The position numbers were made by a program, and so were the translations under genes. A stretch of 16,716 nt of DNA, from contig JBCDGN010000087.1 of assembly GCA_038751255.1 (NCBI GenBank), positions 1 through 16,716 of the forward strand. Reading direction: 5' to 3'. The notes beneath the pieces were generated by a model. The model was not told where the DNA came from. It worked only from the letters and a program-made list of their open reading frames with translations, and did not search any database. Position 1 is the stretch's first letter; each line of letters starts with the position of its first letter. Positions 7,642 to 14,883 of the stretch are shown here, piece after piece. Source of the DNA: JANSYP01 sp038751255. GTDB lineage: Bacteria; Pseudomonadota; Alphaproteobacteria; Rhodobacterales; Rhodobacteraceae.

Positions 7642-7680
7642 CGGCCCCGATGCCCCCGGGCACAGAGAGCATCGAGGCCG
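7642..7680. terminator. Hairpin between convergent genes, probable bidirectional terminator
   Basis: CGGCCCCGATGC (7642-7653) and GCATCGAGGCCG (7669-7680) form a 12-base stem with one mismatch and a 15-base loop. It lies between the stops of the di-heme protein and the binding protein. There is no clear T-tract on either side, so the call rests on position and stem strength. Confidence 0.55.
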
Positions 7681-7690
7681 CCCCACCACC

Positions 7691-8692
7691 CTATTTCAGT
7701 GCGAATCCGCCTTCGGGCAGATAGGCGTCGGTGAAATAGGCCGCCAGGTTCGGGTCAGAGGCAAAATCTTGATTGGTGCGCAATTGCTCGATGGCCTGCG
7801 CGAACCGCTCCGGATCGATGGTGCCGAACCCGTTTTCGCGGGTGAAATCGGTCAGAACGAAACTCGTGAGCATCATCTGCAGCCTTTCAAGCTCCAGGTC
7901 TGGGTCTAAAGCCGGGCTGTGCCGTTGAACTGTCTCGATCGCCGCCACGGGATCCTGGATGGTGTCTTTAACCCCCTGCGCCAGCGCATCGAGAAATCCG
8001 CGCACGATCTCAGGATTGGCTTGCGCGAAATCGGTGTTTACGATGATCGCATTGCCGTAAAGCTCCAACCCATGATCTGACATGTGCATCACTGAGATAT
8101 CCTCTGCCGGGACACCGAGACCCAGAAGGTTGAAATAGGACGAGGTCGAAAAACCCGTCACAGCATCCACCTTACCTTCCGCCAGCATCACCTCACGGAT
8201 CGGAAAGCCCACAGGCTCCACATTGATCTTGTCGAGATCTATGTCATTGGCCAGGGCAAAGGCTGGGAACTGCGCCCAAGCCGCATCGCCGGGCGGTGCC
8301 CCCAGGGTGATCCCTTCGAGATCACTAGGGTCAGTCACGCCGAGGCTCTTCCGTCCGATCACCGCGTAAGCGGGCCGGTCAAAGAACATCATCACTCCGG
8401 TGACCGGAGCATCGGGATTTCGGTCGAGAAAGGTCACGAGCGCATTGATATCGGCAAAGCCCAAGGGATAAGCCCCGGAGGCCACCCGCGCCACATTTTC
8501 CACCGAACCCGTACCGCGGTGCATGTCAAGATTTATCCCGGCCTCTTTGAAGTAGCCGTTTTCTTCGGCCACGAAGTAAGGAGCCGTCGGACCCTGAAAG
8601 GACCAGGCATAGGCAAAAGGCACAGTTGTCTGCGCCTGAGCCGAAACCGCCATCGCAACGACAGCACAGGGGGCAAGAAGACGATCAAGCAT
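7691..8692 (-). CDS. Periplasmic ABC-type substrate-binding protein, NMT1/SsuA-like
   Basis: A protein of about 333 residues. MLDRLLAPCAVVAMAVSAQA is a signal peptide; no lipobox is seen. The mature part resembles the NMT1/THI5-SsuA-TauA group: PFAYAWSFQGPTAPYFVAEENGYFKEAGI, then a GSVENVARVASGAYPLGFAD region, and EGKVDAVTGF in the second lobe. Ligands in this group include sulfonates, taurine, nitrate and thiamine precursors, and the sequence does not tell which. The ATG at 8692 is preferred because GGGGAG lies seven bases upstream; a TTG at 8713 would add seven residues. No permease or ATPase gene adjoins, so the rest of the transporter is elsewhere or missing. It is convergent with the di-heme gene. 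Confidence 0.85.
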   Translation of the reverse strand: MLDRLLAPCAVVAMAVSAQAQTTVPFAYAWSFQGPTAPYFVAEENGYFKEAGINLDMHRGTGSVENVARVASGAYPLGFADINALVTFLDRNPDAPVTGVMMFFDRPAYAVIGRKSLGVTDPSDLEGITLGAPPGDAAWAQFPAFALANDIDLDKINVEPVGFPIREVMLAEGKVDAVTGFSTSSYFNLLGLGVPAEDISVMHMSDHGLELYGNAIIVNTDFAQANPEIVRGFLDALAQGVKDTIQDPVAAIETVQRHSPALDPDLELERLQMMLTSFVLTDFTRENGFGTIDPERFAQAIEQLRTNQDFASDPNLAAYFTDAYLPEGGFALK

Positions 8693-8734
8693 AGCATTTC
8701 TCCCCGAGAACAAGACAAGGACATGCGAGACAAA

Positions 8735-8825
8735 GGGCCACTACTCCGGGTCCAGACAGATGGCCCGGCGCATGTAAAACCCGTTTTTCGCGAATGGTTT
8801 ATATATAGGTGCTGCGGCCACCTAT
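8735..8825 (-). promoter_or_regulatory. Upstream region of the binding-protein gene with two inverted repeats
   Basis: ATAGGTG (8805-8811) and CACCTAT (8819-8825) are perfect 7-base arms around a 7-base spacer, set in an AT-rich stretch about 115 bases upstream of the start: a good operator or promoter-region candidate. Closer to the gene, GGGCCA (8735-8740) and TGGCCC (8761-8766) could form a 6-base stem in the leader. I do not recognise a riboswitch class. Confidence 0.35.
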
Positions 8826-9124
8826 TTAAGATATTGGCGCCTGCGTTCCGCAACGATAATTGGAAAAACTGGTCGGGGCAGAAACGATTGATGTTCACTT
8901 CGGCCGCAGCGACGACGCCTGCTCAATTGTTTGCGTGCTGCACAAGATCACAATGGATGGGTCAGACCGTCCTCTACGTTGCCAGAACAGTCAGACCAGT
9001 TCATTTGGTGACGACCACCTAAACCGGACACCCGATGGGAGGTACGGCGATGAAGTTGGCCCGCTATGCCGAGTTTTCGTGGCGCGCTTCCCAGAGGCAA
9101 TTTGAAAGCCACCTCAACGTAAAG
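8826..9124. other. Intergenic stretch with no supported gene
   Basis: About 300 bases between the binding-protein upstream region and the kinase terminator. GTCAGACC occurs twice about 30 bases apart near 8961 and 8992. A plus-strand ORF could start at the ATG at 9050 after GGGAGG (MKLARYAEFSWRASQRQFES), but most of its length is antisense to the kinase and it resembles nothing I know. Confidence 0.5.
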
Positions 9125-9145
9125 GGCTTCTCAAGCTATGAAGCC
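9125..9145 (-). terminator. Candidate terminator of the hybrid kinase gene
   Basis: On the minus strand GGCTTC and GAAGCC form a 6-base stem around a 9-base loop, followed by CCTTTACG, 10 bases past the kinase stop. The T-run is short, so it is weak as an intrinsic terminator. Confidence 0.35.
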
Positions 9146-9154
9146 TTCAAAAGG

Positions 9155-11095
9155 TCATGCGGTCGGATCGCGCATTTTTCCTTCTTCTCGCAGTGTGTCC
9201 AACACATCTTTTATGGTCGTATTGAGCAATGCGAGGTCGACCGGTTTCGTCAGACAGGGCACTTTGGCCGGAAGAGACTGAAGCTCTTCATAGGCGTTTG
9301 CGGGATAGCCTGACACCAAGATCACTTTGGTTTCCGGAAAATCGCTTAGGATGCACCGCGCCAGGGAAGAGCCCTGCAGATGGCCAGGCATGCTAAAATC
9401 GGTGACGACCAGGTCAAATTTGAATCCTGTATTCAGCATCCGAAAGGCCTCATCCCCGCTTGAGGCGACCTTCACACTCAGACCAAGCAAAGACAGCTGC
9501 TTTTGAACGAGCTTCATGACGGCAGGATCGTCTTCCACAACAAGTGCGGAGTAGGCCCGGATCCTTTCGATCTCTTGGCGCGGATCTTCATAGCCGATTT
9601 GTGCCGGTTCTTCCTGCGCCGCAGGAAAGTAAAGGGTGACTGTGGTCCCGCCCCCGACTTCGCTTTCGATCTCAGACACACCACCAGATTGCTTCAGGAA
9701 GCCGTAGACCATGGCAAGCCCCAACCCCGAGCCTTGGCCGATGCCTTTGGTGGTAAAGAACGGCTCGAACACACGTTTCATCATCTCTGGCGGAATTCCG
9801 ACGCCCGTGTCCTTGACCATAACCTGAACATAGCTTCCGGGGCGAATGTCCTCTCCGTCATGTGTCGAGATGGTCGTTCGGACGCAATGCGATGACTGGA
9901 TGGTCAGATGACCGCCATGGCTCATCGCATCCCGAGCGTTGATCACCAAATTTAAGACAGCGCTTTCAAACTGACCCTTGTCGATTTTTGCGTAGGTGGG
10001 TTCGTCGGAACACTGAAGGTCGATAGAAATGGACGCAGGCGTTGTCCGCCGCAAAAGCGGCATCATCCCATCCAGGACCGTATTTATATCCTGCACTTCT
10101 GCGACAAGCGTTGCCTTCCTCCCAAAGGACAGCAGCCGCTGGGTCAGTTCGGCCCCTCTATGCGCGGCGGAATGCGCAGAGGTCAGATACTCTTCGCTCT
10201 CTCGATTGTCGGGATCGATTTGCGCCAGTTCGATGTTCCCCATGATGACAGCGAGAAGATTATTGAAGTCATGCGCAACGCCGGCGGTCAGCGTGCCGAT
10301 TGCTTCCATCTTTTGCGCTTGCGCAAGCTTTGCTTCGGCTTCGCGTTCCTTGCGAGACGCTTTGAGCCGCGTCTCTTTCAGAAGGTCTTCGATCACGGCA
10401 TTTTTTTCCGCGAGCTCACGCCGTGTTCGGAACTCGGACACGAAAATCTCTTCATGTCGAACGATGCTTTGGTAAATGCAGATGAAAAAGGCGACTGACA
10501 CCATGGCAAAGGCGATCAGGCTGGGGTCGCCGACAAATGAAAACCCAATGGTGTAGCCGACCACAATGATCCCCGAGAAAAGAAGCGCCGCCCGAGGGAT
10601 CGGGTAGAGCGTGATGGCACCCCCGGCGGTCATCCCGGCCGCCACAGCGATGAGAAAGGCCTGCGTTGTGGCCGTGGCCATGGGCAATATGAGGATGCCA
10701 GGAAACGCCCAGATCGCGCCAAGAAGCGCAGAGTGGAAGATAAGGCGCTCTCGTGATCGTCGTGACAGCCTTGAGGGAAAGGTCTTGTTTCGCAGCCTGA
10801 CATGTTTGATCAAAGAGGCTGCGGCAAGTGTGAACACCACTGCGAACCAGACCAAAGCGCTCGCGTCCAATTCACCTGCCAGGATCAACACCAATATCAG
10901 CGCTAAAGAGTTGACGATGTTGGCCGCCATCATCGTTGGCGTCAGGCGCGTGATGGCAAACACCTGCTGCGCAATGACTTCCTCTTCCGGGATTGCCGAA
11001 AGTCGTTTGTCATTGACATTGGATTGGTGGTTCCTCGACATCTGCAATTGCGCGGGTTGGACAAATTGAAGAACGGCTTGAGCGGTGCCGTCCAA
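9155..11095 (-). CDS. Membrane-bound hybrid histidine kinase with C-terminal receiver
   Basis: A 646-residue protein. Residues about 55-210 hold roughly six hydrophobic segments and act as the membrane sensor region; no periplasmic sensor domain of size is visible. A coiled coil (about 220-262) leads to HisKA with H275 in TLTAGVAHDFNNLL. The ATPase domain follows: N-box NLVINARDA (382-390), D429 in KDTGVG, F box FEPFFTTK and G2 box GQGSGLGL. A receiver domain starts near 515 with EDD, phospho-acceptor D566 in VVTDFSMPG, S595 and K617. H-ATPase-REC order without an HPt domain is common for the HDFNN class, which often signals to a separate regulator; none is adjacent. The first possible start is a TTG at 11095; an ATG at 11041 (MSRNHQ) is an alternative. 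Neither has a strong ribosome site. Confidence 0.9.
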   Translation of the reverse strand: MDGTAQAVLQFVQPAQLQMSRNHQSNVNDKRLSAIPEEEVIAQQVFAITRLTPTMMAANIVNSLALILVLILAGELDASALVWFAVVFTLAAASLIKHVRLRNKTFPSRLSRRSRERLIFHSALLGAIWAFPGILILPMATATTQAFLIAVAAGMTAGGAITLYPIPRAALLFSGIIVVGYTIGFSFVGDPSLIAFAMVSVAFFICIYQSIVRHEEIFVSEFRTRRELAEKNAVIEDLLKETRLKASRKEREAEAKLAQAQKMEAIGTLTAGVAHDFNNLLAVIMGNIELAQIDPDNRESEEYLTSAHSAAHRGAELTQRLLSFGRKATLVAEVQDINTVLDGMMPLLRRTTPASISIDLQCSDEPTYAKIDKGQFESAVLNLVINARDAMSHGGHLTIQSSHCVRTTISTHDGEDIRPGSYVQVMVKDTGVGIPPEMMKRVFEPFFTTKGIGQGSGLGLAMVYGFLKQSGGVSEIESEVGGGTTVTLYFPAAQEEPAQIGYEDPRQEIERIRAYSALVVEDDPAVMKLVQKQLSLLGLSVKVASSGDEAFRMLNTGFKFDLVVTDFSMPGHLQGSSLARCILSDFPETKVILVSGYPANAYEELQSLPAKVPCLTKPVDLALLNTTIKDVLDTLREEGKMRDPTA

Positions 11096-11189
11096 TATCT
11101 TTCGAAATTTTTAAGGTTTCATTAACATTCAGTTAAAGTCGACGTGCAGTGTGCCCATTTTGGGACCACTTGCACAACAAGACTGCACG

Positions 11190-11336
11190 ATGTCTGATCT
11201 CACGTCGTTCGGGTTCTGCCTTAGGGTGAGGAAGGTTGGCTGGTTGAAGGGCAATAATGGCATCCTCAGGTTTTCCAAAGCTCAGTCGGTCATCCTGGAC
11301 GCGGCCCTTCAGCAAGGCCTAGCCTGTACAGTATGA
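11190..11336 (+). CDS. Possible small ORF coupled to the methyltransferase gene
   Basis: A 48-codon frame from the ATG at 11190 (a GTG at 11151 would give 61 codons) ends in a TGA that overlaps the methyltransferase start as ATGA (11333-11336). Such overlap is typical of translational coupling, and the methyltransferase has no good ribosome site of its own (AAGG is about 17 bases away). The protein is not recognised and has no clear domain. It could be chance. Confidence 0.25.
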   Translation: MSDLTSFGFCLRVRKVGWLKGNNGILRFSKAQSVILDAALQQGLACTV

Positions 11337-11947
11337 CAGAGAAATACTTCGATAAGGTCTATCAGGCCAAAACGCCAGAAGAGACACTCAAATTCTATGC
11401 TGAGTGGTCGGAAAGCTACGACGCGGAAGTGGCCGAAAACGGCTATGTCACGCCCGCGCGCGCGGCACGCCTGCTCGCCGATGTGGTCATCGACAAAGCC
11501 ACCCCGATCTTAGACTTTGGCTGTGGTACAGGTTTGTCCGGGAAAGCGTTTGCGGCGCAGGGCTTCACCTGCATCGATGGTCTCGATATTTCCCAAGAGA
11601 TGATCGCCAAAGCCGAGGAAACGGGCGTCTACAGAAGGTTGAAGCTGTTTGACCCTAAATCAGCGCCGCCTCTGATCAAAGGGGCCTATGGTGTCGTGGC
11701 CGCAATTGGCGTGATCGGGGCGGGCGCCGCGCCGATCTCTGTTTTCAACACGTTGATGGAGGCGCTTACCCCTGGTGGGCTCCTAATCATTTCCTTCAAC
11801 GATCATACGCTGGAGGATCCAGACTGCGCTGCAACCACGGCGGCCTGGATTGACAGCGGCCGCGCCACGGAACTGCGCAGCGAGTACGGCCCACATCTGC
11901 CAGTCCTCGGGGTGAAATCCGACGTTAAGATATTCCAGACCCGGTAA
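11333..11947 (+). CDS. Class I SAM-dependent methyltransferase
   Basis: A 204-residue protein with a Rossmann-type methyltransferase fold. Motif I is ILDFGCGTGLSGKAF (59-73), D85 in DGLDIS is the likely ribose-binding acidic residue, and the post-motif region TPGGLLIISFNDHTLED (146-162) is clear. The N-terminal YQAKTPEETLKFYAEWSESYDAEV pattern resembles Williams-Beuren-type and related small-molecule methyltransferases found in alphaproteobacteria. The substrate cannot be read from sequence. The short C-terminus after the fold has no extra domain. The ATG at 11333 overlaps the stop of an upstream small frame. A decayed partial copy lies about 1.4 kb downstream at 12955-13140, on the other side of a VPLPA-CTERM gene. 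Confidence 0.88.
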   Translation: MTEKYFDKVYQAKTPEETLKFYAEWSESYDAEVAENGYVTPARAARLLADVVIDKATPILDFGCGTGLSGKAFAAQGFTCIDGLDISQEMIAKAEETGVYRRLKLFDPKSAPPLIKGAYGVVAAIGVIGAGAAPISVFNTLMEALTPGGLLIISFNDHTLEDPDCAATTAAWIDSGRATELRSEYGPHLPVLGVKSDVKIFQTR

Positions 11948-12306
11948 GGGCACGGGTTCAGAGCGTGGTCATGCTCTGGCATATTGGCGCATAGAGAAGC
12001 CGGGCAGAACCCCGAGATAAAGTTCAAGGAACTCGCCGCTAGAGTCAGAGCGTCAGATTTTGAAGACGGTCTTATCGAGCAGGGGGCATGTTGACCGTCT
12101 TGCCTGGCGTGACGCGCATCCACGGCAAGTCCTGAACAACGTTCTTGGCCGATTCTTCAGCACCACCTCAGAGGTCTTGGTCGATTTCAGGTGCAGCACC
12201 ACAGCCAAAAGGTATTTTGTTGACAGAAAGTTTTTTTGGCGCTCCACTTTTTGCAGGGGTTGGCGTCTAGGCGCCTTGGTATTTTTCGTAGATTGGGACC
12301 GGGATC
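11948..12306. other. Intergenic stretch with inverted repeats, no supported gene
   Basis: A 359-base gap. It holds a 6-base hairpin CAGAGC/GCTCTG at 11959-11978, a possible weak methyltransferase terminator, and a perfect 9-base inverted repeat AAGACGGTC (12063-12071) / GACCGTCTT (12093-12101) with a 21-base loop. A TTGACA at 12220-12225, 82 bases before the next start, could be a -35 element, but I see no fitting -10. Small frames here on both strands resemble nothing known. Confidence 0.5.
12063..12101. repeat. Perfect 9-base inverted repeat
   Basis: AAGACGGTC and GACCGTCTT are perfect complements separated by 21 bases. Neither arm is followed by a T-run, so an intrinsic terminator is unlikely. 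It may be a regulatory dyad or a transposon-end remnant. Confidence 0.4.
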
Positions 12307-12831
12307 ATGGACTTCAGAACGCTTGCAGCCGCAGCAGTCTTTGCGCTCAGCAGCATTGGCGCAACAAGTGCCACTGCGCTCGATTTTAAGTTTAGCTTCG
12401 AAAACACGGCAAACGGTGGCGGGACTGTTACCGGCATCGTTAGAGGGTTGTCAGAAGGCACGACCGCAGCGACAAGCTTTGAGGTTTTGACCAATTCTCT
12501 CGGTTTTGGGATTGGAGAATACATTGGCTCTCCCATCAACAACAGTTTCACGGTCACGTTCGGTCAGTTGACCTCGGCGTTTTTTGCGTCAAACGGGGAC
12601 GACAACACGCCCCCCGCAGTCACCTCGTCATCGATCAGCGTTTTAAATCTTGCGCCTGGGGTCTTTGCCGCGGGGCTCACCGATGACCCTGGCGGTTCTT
12701 TCACGCCAAGCGCGGGCAATGCGACATTCATGCCCGCGGCCACAGCCGCTATCCCGCTTCCTGCCGGAGGGGCTCTGCTCTTGACGGGGATTTTAGCCTT
12801 GGGTTGGTTCCGACATCGCGCGTCAACGTAA
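12307..12831 (+). CDS. Exported VPLPA-CTERM sorting-domain protein
   Basis: A 174-residue protein. MDFRTLAAAAVFALSSIGATSATA is a signal peptide, with cleavage likely before LDFKF. The mature region is rich in Gly, Thr, Ser and Phe, with no enzyme motif; the DFKFSFENTANGGGTVTGIVRGL opening is typical of small PEP-CTERM proteins. The C-terminal tail has PLPAGG, a hydrophobic segment (ALLLTGILALGWF) and a basic RHR end. In the known family such proteins are exported and then processed or anchored through the tail. The start ATG at 12307 follows GGGACCGGGA. It lies between an intact methyltransferase gene and its decayed copy. The role is unknown; extracellular-matrix or surface protein is a family-level guess. 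Confidence 0.82.
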   Translation: MDFRTLAAAAVFALSSIGATSATALDFKFSFENTANGGGTVTGIVRGLSEGTTAATSFEVLTNSLGFGIGEYIGSPINNSFTVTFGQLTSAFFASNGDDNTPPAVTSSSISVLNLAPGVFAAGLTDDPGGSFTPSAGNATFMPAATAAIPLPAGGALLLTGILALGWFRHRAST

Positions 12832-12862
12832 CCTTAGACTTTGCGGACCGGCCGATATGCCT

Positions 12863-12890
12863 GTGAGGTGATGTCTTTTTGACCTCTCAC
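12863..12890 (+). terminator. Weak hairpin after the VPLPA-CTERM gene
   Basis: GTGAGGT (12863-12869) and ACCTCTCAC (12882-12890) can pair with a two-base bulge around a T-rich loop, about 30 bases after the stop. No T-run follows it, so it may not terminate. Confidence 0.25.
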
Positions 12891-12954
12891 CTGCTGTCGC
12901 TTGTCGAGTGAGTTGTGGCAGGCCCGCTGGAGATTAATCGCGTACCATTCTCGT

Positions 12955-13140
12955 ACCCTGACTGCGGCACCGGCTTGTCCGGCGAATCTTTTACGGCGCA
13001 AGCCTTCACCTGAATTTGTGCTTGCTTAAGCATTTCCGTCAACGATCATACTCTGGGAGACCCAGACTGCGCAGCGAGTAAGGCGCTCGTTTGAGAGGCC
13101 GCTGAGTGAAATCTAACATCAAGTTATTCCAGGCTCAGAC
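12955..13140 (+). pseudogene. Decayed partial copy of the methyltransferase gene
   Basis: Two blocks match the intact gene at 11333-11947. Block 1 (about 12958-13012) translates as DCGTGLSGESFTAQAFT and then a stop, matching DFGCGTGLSGKAFAAQGFT (residues 61-79) with two residues deleted. Block 2 (about 13029-13080) has CATTTCCGTCAACGATCATA against CATTTCCTTCAACGATCATA of the intact gene, followed by the DPDCA-coding stretch. A last part (about 13104-13132) matches the region coding VKSDVKIFQ. About 200 bases between blocks 1 and 2 are missing, as is the region before motif I. It cannot encode an enzyme. Confidence 0.75.
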
Positions 13141-13244
13141 TTGCAAGGGAAATCCGCTTAACCGAATAACGCGTTGGTAGGGCTCGCGACCGGAGCGATG
13201 AGTGAATCTGGTGTTCGGGCAGTTTGAATGACGGCGGTGCATCT

Positions 13245-13278
13245 GGTTGGCTTGTTGTTGCGACACAAGCCACCAACC
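13245..13278 (+). repeat. Imperfect hairpin upstream of the IS256-type remnant
   Basis: GGTTGGCTTGT (13245-13255) pairs with ACAAGCC and ACCAACC (13265-13278) apart from a three-base bulge. It ends 18 bases before the transposase start. It may belong to the insertion sequence leader; I could not fix the terminal repeats. Confidence 0.4.
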
Positions 13279-13295
13279 AAAGGAGCACCACCATC

Positions 13296-13540
13296 ATGGA
13301 CGACGCTACCATCATTGATTTTTCTGGTCGAGACACGGTCACCGACCCGCTGACTGATCTTCTGCGCAAAGGAGCTCGTGAGCTCCTCCAGGCCGCAGTG
13401 AAGCGGAGAGAGATGCCTTTTTGGCCCAGTTTTCAGAGCGCCGGATAGCGCACGGACGCGCGGCGGCGGTTGGTGCTGGTTATCATCCCGAGCGGGCCGT
13501 ACAGACCAGGACCGGGCCTGTGACAGTGAAAGTTCCCAAG
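13296..13540 (+). mobile_element. IS256-family transposase remnant, frameshifted and truncated
   Basis: The ATG at 13296, with AAAGGAG about 10 bases upstream, opens the typical N-terminus MDDATIIDFSGRDTVTDP then LTDLLRKGARELLQAAV. A one-base deletion near 13400 (GTG-GAA became GTGAA) shifts the frame. The continuation EAERDAFLAQFSERR, then GYHPERAVQT and TGPVTVKVPKV, is read in the next frame. Homology stops near 13536, before the DDE catalytic domain, so about three quarters of the roughly 400-residue transposase is gone. I see neither a terminal inverted repeat nor a target duplication. Confidence 0.8.
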
Positions 13541-13662
13541 GTCAACGGCCTTGATGAACGGCCGCGGCGGGCGTTGGCAGCGCAAACCGCCGCCGCGTGA
13601 TAGGTTGGGGTCGAACTCTCTTGCGGTGGTTCGCCGTATCGCGAGTTTGCCCTGATGCAGAA

Positions 13663-14883
13663 CTAAGAATTGGACAGCGTCTGCATCTCTTCTGCGACGT
13701 GTCCGCGAACGTTTTTTCCACGGATTGGCGGTGTGTTGTTTTCGTCCAGACACCCTTGACGCGCCAGGACGCGGTAGGTGCTGCGCAGAGCACCCCGGTC
13801 GGTGTAGCACCCCCGCAAATGACGCTCGCCGCTGTCCGCAGAGTAGGCCTCCCGGCCATGAACGATGCGGTGATTGTCGAATGTAATGCACTCACCAGGG
13901 TTCAATCGAAACCGGCAGACAAAGCGAGGATCATTGAGCAACTGCAGAAACCGGTGCAACGCAGGGAAGTAGCTGTCCAGCAGGTCCTGAGGCAGATCAA
14001 TATCGTCCATCAGATGTTGCGAGACCGTGACGCCGCTCACGTCTACTCGCGCATCAAGCTCGATGACCCGCTGATGCGCGCGGTAGTCCATCAGATCATG
14101 CCGGTAGAAAAAGGGGATGGCATGATCGGTCAACAACCTGAAAAAGTCAGGATTTTCCGCCCGGAGCGCTGCGGCCACCGCCGCCCCATCGGCAAAGAGC
14201 GACATGCCGCCGTCCACCGTGTTGGCTCGGCAATGGAGAAACTGTATCCCTGGCGCCCATTCCTCTCCTGGGAGGTCCGTGTGCATCTCCAGTGACTTGG
14301 AGGTGAAGGCCAGGTTGGTTGGTTCGATCTCAACCCGCACTTCGAATGTCTCGCCCTCTGCGCTTGGGGTGACAGGACCTAAGCAGGAGACGAGCCGAGC
14401 GAGACCAGCCTCGGAATTCTCCATCCCGGTGACAATCGCTACGCCGTCTACGATCAGCGCTCGTGCCAGTCTCGCGCGGGCTGCGTCGCTTTGGTCGAGT
14501 TCGGACTGAGAAACACGGACAAAGCTGTCATACGCATCGGCGTACCAAAGTCGTCTGGGAAGTGCCGCCGGATCGGCCTTGCCCCCATGCGTCCCAATTT
14601 GGGCAAGCTCGTTGAGTGAGAGCCGGGTGACCAGTGGCTCTGACTGCCACTCGATCAACAAGGTTTCGCCGACCACACGCGCTGAAGCGATTTTTGGGCT
14701 TTCAGAGAAGGTGGACAGGTCGAGAACCCGCTCTCGGGTAATGGGATCAATCGCGCTTGAACACGCGCTGCGCAGCCACCACGCATTAAAGTAGAAAGGA
14801 ACGCCGTCGATCTCGACAGTCAGTCCAGAAGGGTTGAGCGCGACAGTTGAGCCGTCAGCGCGCATAGCTGTCGCCCTCGTCAT
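13663..14883 (-). CDS. Gamma-butyrobetaine-dioxygenase-like Fe(II)/2-oxoglutarate oxygenase
   Basis: A 406-residue protein (400 from an alternative ATG at 14865). The N-terminal small domain (about 20-100) resembles that of gamma-butyrobetaine and trimethyllysine hydroxylases (IDGVPFYFNAWWLRSAC). The TauD-like catalytic domain follows, with iron ligands H201 and D203 in EMHTDLP and H342 in IVHGREAY, and the 2-oxoglutarate-binding arginine in ERHLRGCYTDRG. It should hydroxylate an unactivated carbon of a small, probably cationic, substrate. The zinc site of the small domain is not kept: only C41 of the expected Cys cluster is present. It overlaps the aldolase gene by 29 bases, or 11 from the second ATG, so the two are co-transcribed. 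The substrate is unknown: gamma-butyrobetaine, trimethyllysine and 2-trimethylaminoethylphosphonate-like compounds are family options. Confidence 0.85.
   Translation of the reverse strand: MTRATAMRADGSTVALNPSGLTVEIDGVPFYFNAWWLRSACSSAIDPITRERVLDLSTFSESPKIASARVVGETLLIEWQSEPLVTRLSLNELAQIGTHGGKADPAALPRRLWYADAYDSFVRVSQSELDQSDAARARLARALIVDGVAIVTGMENSEAGLARLVSCLGPVTPSAEGETFEVRVEIEPTNLAFTSKSLEMHTDLPGEEWAPGIQFLHCRANTVDGGMSLFADGAAVAAALRAENPDFFRLLTDHAIPFFYRHDLMDYRAHQRVIELDARVDVSGVTVSQHLMDDIDLPQDLLDSYFPALHRFLQLLNDPRFVCRFRLNPGECITFDNHRIVHGREAYSADSGERHLRGCYTDRGALRSTYRVLARQGCLDENNTPPIRGKNVRGHVAEEMQTLSNS

Noticed and set aside
8735..8825. A riboswitch before the binding-protein gene
   Set aside because: Only two simple inverted repeats are present; no conserved core of the TPP, SAM or other classes could be found by eye.
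9050..9313. Small plus-strand gene with GGGAGG before its ATG
   Set aside because: More than half is antisense to the kinase receiver domain and the free 35 codons match nothing known.
13597..14295. Plus-strand frame of 232 codons
   Set aside because: It is mostly antisense to the dioxygenase gene, whose catalytic motifs are clear.
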